NCBI GenBank assembly: GCA_041751935.1
Contig: JBGSIA010000031.1
Span: 85,049-149,048, forward strand
From: JBBSJZ01 sp041751935
GTDB lineage: Bacteria > Planctomycetota > Planctomycetia > Pirellulales > Pirellulaceae
Direction of reading: 5' to 3'
DNA length: 64,000 bases
Numbering within the stretch: the stretch's first letter is position 1; every line of letters begins with the position of its first letter. The notes under the pieces were generated by a model, which saw only the letters and a list, made by a program, of their open reading frames with translations, ran no database searches and was not told where the DNA came from. Shown here in pieces: positions 18,854-26,600 of this stretch. The position numbers and the translations under genes are program-made.

Positions 18854-19873
18854 CTATTTCCAGCGAGTGGGATCAGGGATGAACGCATCAAGCTCCGCTA
18901 ACGATGATCCATCATAATTCTTGGCGAATTCGTACCCCAGGCGAGCAATTTCGTCTGCGGCTGCGGTTAGCTCAGCACGATTGTTCAGTTTAAGCGTTAC
19001 CGTGCCAAAAATGCGAGCTGTTTCGGAAACTTCGGGAACAGTTACTTTCTGACTGACGCTCTGCAACCGAGCGGCGGCACGAGCGGCACGCTTAGCGGCG
19101 TTGATGCCGTAGTTTGCCTTTTGCGTTGCTTGGGCCGTCGCTCGCAAAGTCGCTTCGAGTTCGGCGATCATCCCCGCCACAAACATTACTCGCAAACGCT
19201 CGGGAGAGTTCTTCGCATTACTCGTGCCATCGGTGCGAACAAAGTTATGACGCTCGGTGCCTTGACTCCACGAAACATACTCAAACTCCAGACTGCCGAC
19301 ACTGTGTCCACCGACATTGACGAGTTGTTCGTCCGCTGTTGTGTGGCATCGGTAACAGCTTTGCGCGACCAAAAACACGTTTTCTGGATTACGCATCCCA
19401 GCGGCGATGCTGCGTTCAATCCGAGCACGGCGATGCTCGGCAGACTCTGTCAGTCGCGTGATGTGGTCGCCACCATAATCGTGATGCAGGTCAACCCAAT
19501 TCTTGGCCGCACCATGACACGACTCACAGGACACGCCTGCGATTACATGCGAATTGCTCGTCGCCGGTTCAATGGCTTGCGTGTAGTGGCAAGCAACACA
19601 GCGTCCGTCATGTTTGATGGAAGTTAGCCCTAACTTTGATGCGATCGCGGCAGCTTCGGGACGTCGGTGCAACTCGTCAAACGTACGCACATGACGTGAC
19701 GGTTGCAGCGCTTTGATTTCCGCAGCATGACATTTGACGCACGCTTCATTGCCAAGTACCGACTGTGGATCGGCCGGGGTTGCGGCATGATTATCCGCCG
19801 CAACGATCGCGCTGTGCGAAGTCGCGTACAGGGCAATTGACAATATGTATCCGAGTGATGTGGCGAGATTCAT
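18854..19873 (-). CDS. Tetrahaem cytochrome c (c554-like)
   Basis: Exported multihaem cytochrome with four CxxCH motifs: CVKCH, CVACH, CESCH and CYRCH, each in the spacing of cytochrome c554-type proteins (ACVKCHAAEIKALQPSRH; GVSCESCHGAAKNWVDLHHD). Extra histidines such as SRHV, SHVIAGV and LHHDYGG could be distal ligands. The C-terminal third has long helices. The frame is open to 19900, but ATG at 19873, with GGGGA upstream, gives a clean signal peptide (NLATSLGYILSIALYATSHS). Predicted periplasmic electron carrier or a reductase for nitrogen compounds; substrate unknown. The secretin-N gene follows 97 nt downstream on the same strand. Confidence 0.85.
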   Translation of the reverse strand: MNLATSLGYILSIALYATSHSAIVAADNHAATPADPQSVLGNEACVKCHAAEIKALQPSRHVRTFDELHRRPEAAAIASKLGLTSIKHDGRCVACHYTQAIEPATSNSHVIAGVSCESCHGAAKNWVDLHHDYGGDHITRLTESAEHRRARIERSIAAGMRNPENVFLVAQSCYRCHTTADEQLVNVGGHSVGSLEFEYVSWSQGTERHNFVRTDGTSNAKNSPERLRVMFVAGMIAELEATLRATAQATQKANYGINAAKRAARAAARLQSVSQKVTVPEVSETARIFGTVTLKLNNRAELTAAADEIARLGYEFAKNYDGSSLAELDAFIPDPTRWK

Positions 19874-20107
19874 CACACATGTTCCCCAAGAGGTTCTCAA
19901 AAATCGTAAAAATTTCCAACGTTACAATCGGAAAAATTGTCGAAGCTGACGATTCAACGCTGTTCTCAAGCTTAGGTCACAAAACAACAGCTGCTCGGCG
20001 GAATCCCAAAATCTCCTGGTGAGCACTGCCGCACGAACCATTGGGCAGACTCGCACGTTAACGCGGCCTGTGTCGCACTCTGGCGAACCCGAAGAATACA
20101 CGGCACA

Positions 20108-20126
20108 CGGGAGGGCGAAGCTCCCG
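20108..20126. repeat. Small hairpin CGGGAG/CTCCCG
   Basis: A perfect 6-bp stem (CGGGAG at 20108-20113, CTCCCG at 20121-20126) with loop GGCGAAG. GGGAGGGCGAAGCTCCCGC-type sequences recur in non-coding DNA of Pirellulaceae as I recall them, so this may be a dispersed repeat. Confidence 0.4.
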
Positions 20127-20488
20127 CTAATCCAAAACTGGCCCGTGACAAGTGTGGAAACGGCGCTGCAGGAGCTTCACCCGCCGTGGATTTATCCTCC
20201 CGGCTGTCTCCTCCCAGTTCATCAACCCGTGCGACAATTCGTGCTACCGGTCGTCTTCATAGATTCACGGCACAACAGTTGTTATTGCAACCAACACCCA
20301 CTAATCGCGCTAAGCGGAAAAGTGTGTCAAAAACGTTTACTTGTTGCAGCATGTAACACGGACTACGTCGGCTCCAAGGGACAATCGGTTTCCCTCGCCC
20401 AAGCCGTCGGCCAGGGACTAGCTGTCGCTCAGGTTCTTAACCACCACTACGCAAAGGAACTGGCTTGGAGGAATGGCCTGGACTTAAC

Positions 20489-20587
20489 CTTGATTACATC
20501 GGCGACAACCGCATTAGCGCCCTGGATGCATTGGGAGTAATCAATGAGTTGTACCTACAACAATCTCTCACCGACGAGGGCAAATAG
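20489..20587 (+). pseudogene. Dockerin-like C-terminal remnant
   Basis: One frame reads LDYIGDNRISALDALGVINE then LYLQQSLTDEGK and a TAG at 20585-20587. The D-x-N/D-x-R-[IV]-[ST]-x-L-D-A-L-x-V-I-N pattern matches the dockerin-type Ca-binding repeat found at the C-terminus of planctomycete surface proteins. No convincing coding sequence continues upstream in this frame, so it looks like the stranded tail of a lost large protein. Confidence 0.45.
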
Positions 20588-20734
20588 TCTGTGTTGACCT
20601 TGACCAATCGTCATTTAAATAGCAAAGTCAACTGAGTCGGGCAACGCATGTGAATGAGCGTTGCCTGGTTCATGGTTGACAGCGATGACTGAGGTGGAAC
20701 GTACGATGCACGATCCGAAGAATGGAAACCGGTT

Positions 20735-21484
20735 GTGAACGCTTCAACCTTGAAGAGTTTCGCAGCCAGCATCTTGCTTGCTTTGTGGAGCAGCCTTCGA
20801 GACCTGTTGCCGATCGTGTTAGTGGTGGCCGTCTTTCAGCTATTCGTGTTCCAACAACCGCTGCAAAACCTTGGGCAGTTGCTCATCGGATTGTCGCTCG
20901 TCGTCATCGGACTGGCTCTCTTCGTCAGCGGCCTGCAGATGGGCCTGTTTACGCTAGGCGAAGGCATGGCGCACGACTTTGCCCGCAAGGGAAGCGTCTT
21001 GTGGTTGTTGCTGTTTGCCTTCGCACTCGGTTTCGGGACCACGTTCGCTGAACCAGCTCTGATCGCCATTGCGGATAAGGCGGCTTCGCTAAAGTTTAGC
21101 GGTATGGAGCTAAACACAGGGGCCGAAGAAAAGCGATTCTCGATTGCGCTGCGGAGCACCGTAGCCCTATCCGTTGGAGTTGCTCTCGCGGTGGGCGTGG
21201 TGCGAATCCTCAAGGGGTGGCCGATACAGTACTTTATCATTGGTGGTTACATCTGTGTGATGTTGGTGACACCCTTCGCTCCCGGAAGCATCATTGGTAT
21301 TGCATACGACGCAGGCGGCGTCACCACTTCCACGATCACGGTTCCGTTAACAGCCGCTTTGGGTGTAGGTTTGGCGTCCAGCATTCAGGGACGTAATCCA
21401 CTCATTGATGGTTTTGGACTAATTGCTTTGGCGTCGTTGAGCCCAATTCTGTTTGTCCTTGCTTTCGGGATCTTGTGGCCATGA
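20735..21484 (+). CDS. DUF1538 membrane protein, first of pair (UmpA/UmpB-like)
   Basis: A 249-residue polytopic membrane protein of the DUF1538 family. About six hydrophobic segments are visible, with the family's GLFTLGEGMAHDFA, GTTFAEPALIAIADKA and AYDAGGVTTSTITVPLTAAL motifs. DUF1538 pairs have been described as a two-component cation/proton antiporter (UmpAB) in Halomonas, to my knowledge. Start is GTG at 20735, the first plausible start in frame before the hydrophobic core. Its TGA overlaps the next ATG as ATGA, and the two proteins are homologous to each other, an old duplication that probably forms a heteromer. Confidence 0.85.
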   Translation: MNASTLKSFAASILLALWSSLRDLLPIVLVVAVFQLFVFQQPLQNLGQLLIGLSLVVIGLALFVSGLQMGLFTLGEGMAHDFARKGSVLWLLLFAFALGFGTTFAEPALIAIADKAASLKFSGMELNTGAEEKRFSIALRSTVALSVGVALAVGVVRILKGWPIQYFIIGGYICVMLVTPFAPGSIIGIAYDAGGVTTSTITVPLTAALGVGLASSIQGRNPLIDGFGLIALASLSPILFVLAFGILWP

Positions 21485-22299
21485 CCTTGCTGCAGATGCT
21501 GGGGCAATCGCTCGTTTCGACGCTTCGCGATGTCATCCCGTTGTCTTTGATCATTGCCTTCTTCCAGTTGGTCATTCTCCGTCGACCGTTGGTGAATGCC
21601 CCGCGGTTGGCCTGGGGGGCAGTATTTGTTGTAGTCGGATTGTCGTTGTTCCTGATGGGGTTGGAGCTGGCCCTTTTCCCGCTTGGTGAAGAAATGGCTG
21701 CACAGCTCTTCAAATTGCAGGAGGACAAGCAGGATGCAATCGCCGCCCCAATAGTAAACACGGGACACGCGAATTCGGATCTGATACCCGCCGGTGTGTG
21801 GGGGTACTACTGGACCTATGTTTTTGCGTTCGCGATCGGCGTCAGTACTACGATTGCGGAACCGGCACTGATCGCTGTTGCCCTCAAGGCGGAAGAAGTT
21901 TCCGGAGGAACCATTCGTGGGGTGGGACTGCGATTGGCTGTGGCCTTGGGAGTTGGTATCGGTGTTTCGCTGGGTACCTTTCGAATCGTGTTGGGATGGC
22001 CTCTACCGTACTTCATTTTGATAGGTTACATGGTGGTTACCGTGCAAACATACTTTGCCCCCAAGCAAATTGTGCCCTTAGCATACGACTCCGGCGGTGT
22101 CACCACATCGACTGTGACGGTTCCTTTGGTAGCGGCTCTGGGACTGGGGTTGGCAACTCTTGTTCCGGGGCGTGATCCGATCGTTGACGGCTTCGGATTG
22201 ATCGCGTTCGCGTCCTTGTTTCCAATGATCACGGTGATGGGATATGCCCAATTGGCTGAACTAAAATTGCGTCGACGCGACCAGAAGAACAGTCAATGA
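21481..22299 (+). CDS. DUF1538 membrane protein, second of pair (UmpA/UmpB-like)
   Basis: Second DUF1538 protein (about 272 aa), with the same repeat motifs as its neighbour: ALFPLGEEMAAQL, STTIAEPALIAVALKAEEVSGG and AYDSGGVTTSTVTVPLVAALGLG. It differs by an insert of roughly 25 residues after the second TM (EDKQDAIAAPIVNTGHANSD). ATG at 21481 makes an ATGA overlap with the preceding gene; an in-frame GTG at 21475 is also possible. The AYDxGGVTTSTxTVP motif is probably the conserved transport core. Tight coupling to a P-II-like and a CBS gene downstream suggests nucleotide-dependent control of transport. Confidence 0.85.
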   Translation: MTLLQMLGQSLVSTLRDVIPLSLIIAFFQLVILRRPLVNAPRLAWGAVFVVVGLSLFLMGLELALFPLGEEMAAQLFKLQEDKQDAIAAPIVNTGHANSDLIPAGVWGYYWTYVFAFAIGVSTTIAEPALIAVALKAEEVSGGTIRGVGLRLAVALGVGIGVSLGTFRIVLGWPLPYFILIGYMVVTVQTYFAPKQIVPLAYDSGGVTTSTVTVPLVAALGLGLATLVPGRDPIVDGFGLIAFASLFPMITVMGYAQLAELKLRRRDQKNSQ

Positions 22300-22396
22300 A
22301 TAACCAAGTCCTTTCCAATCAAATTTTTCCAGCGTACCGTGCCGGACTGATGACAGACGTTACTCGATACACTCACTGACCAGCGGGAGAGAACGC

Positions 22397-22747
22397 GTGC
22401 ATTTTAAGTTGATCATCGCCTTCGTTAACGACGACAAGACATCGAACGTGATGAAAGCGGCCCGCGATGCGGGAGCAACCGGAGCAACGATTATCGGCAA
22501 TGCCCGAGGCGAGGGAGTGAATCCCACGAAATCGTTCTTTGGATTATCGCTCGGCGCGCAGCGCGACGTCGTGTTGTTCCTCGTCGAGGCCCATTTGTCG
22601 CGAGACATACTAGAAACCATTGGCCGAGTGGCGCAATTCGAAGAAAAACCAGGAACTGGAATCGCTATCCAAATTGATGTCGAAGACGCCATCGGCGTTA
22701 GTCACCAAATCGAAAAGTTAACAGACTTAGTCGAGGAAAAGTTATGA
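22397..22747 (+). CDS. P-II-like regulatory protein
   Basis: A 116-residue protein of the P-II/GlnB-like fold: MHFKLIIAFVNDDKTSNVMK for the first strand and helix, then GATGATIIGNARGEGV, a short loop region, DVVLFLVEAHLSRDILETI and a C-terminal GTGIAIQIDVEDAIG. The T-loop region is short and lacks the usual uridylylation tyrosine context, so it is likely a non-GlnB paralogue that binds adenine nucleotides or another ligand. Start GTG at 22397 with a GGGAGAG Shine-Dalgarno. It overlaps the CBS gene by 4 nt (ATGA). Expected partner: the two DUF1538 membrane proteins. Confidence 0.8.
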   Translation: MHFKLIIAFVNDDKTSNVMKAARDAGATGATIIGNARGEGVNPTKSFFGLSLGAQRDVVLFLVEAHLSRDILETIGRVAQFEEKPGTGIAIQIDVEDAIGVSHQIEKLTDLVEEKL

Positions 22748-23169
22748 CAGATAAAATTATAGTGCGAGTTTGTGACGTCATGAAACGTCAATTCGATATC
22801 GTTGACGGGAAACTAACGGTGAAGGAAGCTTTGTTGGCGATGAAGCACCCAGAAGCACGCGCGATGATCGTCGCAAAGCGTGATGAAAATGACGAGTATG
22901 GCTTAGTGCTGCTCGCCGATATCGCCAAAAAAGTGCTCGCCGCAGACCGTTCTCCTGATCGAGTCAACTTGTACGAAATCATGGCGAAACCGGTGCTCAG
23001 TGTCACATCGAGTATGGACATTCGCTACTGTGCAAGACTACTGGAACGTTTCCAAATTGCCCGCGCTCCGGTGATCGACAACGGCGAAGTGAAAGGAGTC
23101 GTCAGTTACCATGATATGGTGCTGCGCGGTCTGATGCAGATGATCCACCAGGATAAGATTCCAACATGA
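22744..23169 (+). CDS. CBS-domain protein
   Basis: A 141-residue stand-alone CBS pair. First motif: VRVCDVMKRQFDIVDGKLTVKEAL. Second: NLYEIMAKPVLSVTSSMDIRYCARLLERFQIARAPVIDNGEVKGVVSYHD. Such Bateman modules bind AMP, ATP or related nucleotides and regulate transporters and enzymes. It is the last gene of the DUF1538 operon and overlaps the P-II-like gene, so it is likely a second sensory subunit of that transporter. Cytoplasmic; no TM. Confidence 0.85.
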   Translation: MTDKIIVRVCDVMKRQFDIVDGKLTVKEALLAMKHPEARAMIVAKRDENDEYGLVLLADIAKKVLAADRSPDRVNLYEIMAKPVLSVTSSMDIRYCARLLERFQIARAPVIDNGEVKGVVSYHDMVLRGLMQMIHQDKIPT

Positions 23170-23336
23170 GAGTGCACCGACTAGCGATTGATGCTTGTTC
23201 CCTCAAACTCTGGATATCGATAGCACTCGTGCCGCTGACTCTAATACAATAAATCAACTTCCTCAGGCAATGGATTGGTAGCCGCTCCAACTCGATTTCC
23301 TGTGGGCGGCGCTATGTATCATGGGAGCAGTGTTCT

Positions 23337-23684
23337 TTGTTTTCCTTTCGGCAACTTGACTATCGGTCTCTATCGAAAGAGAAAATCCAAGCCACGCCTG
23401 AACAGCACACCAGCGTCCCAATCGACAACCACCGGTCAATCGGCCAATCGGCGTTGCCTCAGCCTGGATGTCCGGCTTGCAATGGATTGGTGATCGACAT
23501 CCGCGGCAAATTGCCATGCACGCCGTGCCGCCTGCTGTTTTCGTTTCCACAGCGGAAGACGTTATCGTCATCAAGTTCCAGTGGCAAGTCAACTGAAGCA
23601 GTTCGTGATATGATGAGGCGCAACAACTTCGCTTCTCCATACTTTTCAAGATTGGCTGTCCCATGGAAAAACTTCTGCCCCTGA
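23337..23684 (+). CDS. Possible small zinc-ribbon protein, start broken
   Basis: This frame contains a zinc-ribbon-like CPAC-x15-CTPC pattern (CPACNGLVIDIRGKLPCTPC), supporting metal binding. In another frame just upstream (about 23290-23360) lies a hydrophobic segment, LDFLWAALCIMGAVFFVFL, that would suit a membrane anchor for the same protein. So one frameshift near 23355 may separate anchor and ribbon. The frame overlaps the next gene's start by 22 nt, which is unusual. Could equally be chance; low confidence. Confidence 0.3.
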   Translation: MFSFRQLDYRSLSKEKIQATPEQHTSVPIDNHRSIGQSALPQPGCPACNGLVIDIRGKLPCTPCRLLFSFPQRKTLSSSSSSGKSTEAVRDMMRRNNFASPYFSRLAVPWKNFCP

Positions 23685-26600
23685 TTCTGTTGGGCTTGCT
23701 GCAGATTGCCGGCCTCGCGGTGCAAGCACAGGAGCAAAACCCGGAACAACCTCGCCAAGGAAGACGCGGCGGTGGGTTCGGTGGACCGATCGAACTCGGG
23801 CCCGACGACAAACAAACCTACCCTGATCCGGTTGATAGCATCGTCGAAAAACGCGAAGAAATTCCGCACGGAGAGCTGGAGATGATCCAGTACGAGTCGA
23901 CGACCGTCGGTACGACTCGCAAGATGAACGTCTACACGCCTCCGGGATACTCGTCGGAGAAGAAGTATCCGGTACTGTATTTATTGCATGGCATTGGTGG
24001 CGACGAAACCGAATGGCAGCGATTTGCGACACCAGACGCGTTGTTCGACAATTTGATCGCGGATGAGAAAGCCGTTCCGATGATCGTCGTCATGCCCAAC
24101 GGTCGTGCTCAGAAGAACGATCGCGCCGAAGGCAACGTGATGGCAAGCGCACCGGCCTTTGCCGTGTTCGAAAAAGACTTGCTCGATGATGTGATTCCCA
24201 CCATCGAGTCTCGCTACTCGGTTCAAGCCGATCGAGAACATCGAGCCCTCGCTGGCTTGTCGATGGGCGGTGGCCAGTCGCTGAATTTTGGACTCACTAA
24301 TCTCGATACGTTTGCTTGGGTCGGCGGCTTCTCTTCCGCACCCAACACCAAAGCTCCTGAGGAATTGGTGGCCGATCCGAAAAAGACCAAAGAGCAAATC
24401 GAACTGCTGTGGTTGTCCTGTGGCAATAAAGACGGACTGATCGGAATCAGTCAACGATTGCAGCGTTACCTCAAAGCGAACGATGTGCCGCACATTTGGA
24501 ACGTTGACTCACACGGACACGATCCGACGCACTGGCGCAACAACCTGTACCACTTCGCTCAACTGCTGTTCCAAGAATCATCCGCTGGCAAAGTCCAAGC
24601 GACTGAAGCAAAGGATGCCCCGCAGTCCAGCACGACACTTGAAGGCATCAAGGACGATTTCAAGCCCGCGTCGACAAACCAGCCTGGCAAGGACTATCCG
24701 CAAGTCAACTCGCAAGGTCGCATCAAGTTTCGCGTCGTCGCCCCAGATGCAAAGAGTGTTGCCACGACGTTTCGCGAGAGCACTGAATTCGTCAAGGGTG
24801 ACGATGGTGCGTGGATTGGATACTCACGTCCGCTCGATCAAGGATTCCACTACTACGAGTTGATCATTGATGGCGCGAACGTGCCTGATCCGAACAGCAA
24901 GTACTATTTCGGTGCGATGCGTTGGGGCAGCGGCATTGAGATACCCGCTGATGACCGTGAGTTCTATGAACTGAAGCATGTGCTGCACGGCCAGGTTCGC
25001 GAAGTCTTCTTCCACTCGGAAAGCACCGGCGCCGAGCGACGTGCGTTCGTCTACACCCCGCCGGGCTACGACGCTGACCAAGAAACTCGCTACCCCGTGC
25101 TGTATCTGCAACACGGCTGGGGCGAGAACGAGTACGGATGGAGTGTTCAAGGTCACGCCAGTTTGATCATGGATAACTTAATCGCCGAAGGAAAAACCAA
25201 ACCGTTCATCATCGCGATGACCTACGGCATGACGAACGAAGTTCGCATGGGTGGAATGCGAAACTTTGACATCAAGGATTTTGAGACGGTTCTGGTCAAC
25301 GAGTTGGTTCCCTACGTTGACAAGCACTTTCGCACGCTAACGGATCAACCCAATCGCGCCATGGCTGGTCTGTCGATGGGCAGCATGGAAACCAAGTCGA
25401 TCACGCTCCGCAACCTGGACAAGTTCTCGCACATCGGGCTTTTTAGCGGCGCGACGATCTCGAAGGAAGACGTTGAGAGCACCGACGGCTTTGCCGACAA
25501 GGTGAAGCTCGTTTTTGTTAGTTACGGCAGCAAGGAAGCTGAAGGCGGTCGGACGCGTCGGGGCGGTGATCCCGCAGACACGGTCAAACAGTTGAAGGAA
25601 CTTGGCATCAACGCCCACTACTATCTGTCGCCGGACACAGCTCACGAATGGCAATCGTGGCGCCGCAGTCTGAAAGAGTTTGCGCCGATGTTGTTTCAAC
25701 CCGAGGATAAACTCTCAGGAACTTGGAACGTCGACTTCGATACTCAAATCGGCGTTCAAAAGTACGTCATGACTTTCGACAAGCAAGATGGGCAACTCGT
25801 GGCCAAAGCCAAGGCTGATCTAGACGGCCGCGTCCGTGACATCGAGTTTGTCGATGTTCAACTGCAGGACGATGTGATTTCGTTTGTTGAGAACCTCAAT
25901 TTTGGCGGCAATGAGATTCGCATCGTCTACACCGGGAAAATCGTCGGTGATTCGCTCGAGTTTCAACGCAAGGTCGGTGACTTTGCAAGCGAAGAGGCCA
26001 CCGCAGAACGAGCAGATGCTGTTGATAAGCTGATGTCGGAGAACGCGAATGCATCACTGAATGCCGCGCCCAGCACAGAGCATCAACAGGCCGTATCGAT
26101 GGCGGATTCAGTTGATCCGAACTTTCACATTTATCTTTGCTTCGGCCAATCCAACATGGACAGCGGCGGCACGATGAATGACGCGGATCGAGACGTTCCT
26201 GAGCGGCTTTTGGTGATGGCTGATTTTGACAAAGCGGATCGAGGTTGGCAGAAAGGTCAGTGGTACCAGGCTGTTCCACCACTCGCGGCTCGCGGTCGCG
26301 GCATTTGCATGGTCGATTCATTCGGCAAAAACATGGTCAATGCACTGCCCAACGATGTCCGTGTTGGCATCATCAAGGTCAGTGTTCCAGGCTGCAAGAT
26401 TGAGCTGTTTCAAAAAGATGCATTTCAGTCCTACATCGAAGGTGAACCCGACTGGATGAAGAACATGGTTCGCAGCTACGACGGCAATCCGTACAAGTAC
26501 TTGGTCGGCCTGGCCAAGGAAGCTCAAAAGCATGGTGTGATCAAGGGCATCCTGCTTCATCAAGGCGAATCCAACACCGGTGACAAGCAATGGCCCAGCA

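Larger units (their letters stand above)
19901..20734. other. Long intergenic region
   Basis: 834 bases between the divergent tetrahaem cytochrome gene and the DUF1538 operon. A plus-strand frame at 20019-20540 is open for 173 codons but has Pro/Cys-rich, family-free content and I do not accept it. Inside are a CGGGAG-GGCGAAG-CTCCCG hairpin (20108-20126) and a dockerin-like remnant ending at 20587. Promoters for both flanking units should lie here; none is clear. Confidence 0.5.

Noticed and set aside
20019..20540. 173-codon plus-strand frame in the 19.9-20.7 kb gap
   Set aside because: Composition is Pro/Cys/His-rich with no family resemblance, no ribosome binding site, and it runs over the small hairpin repeat; more likely chance in GC-rich DNA.
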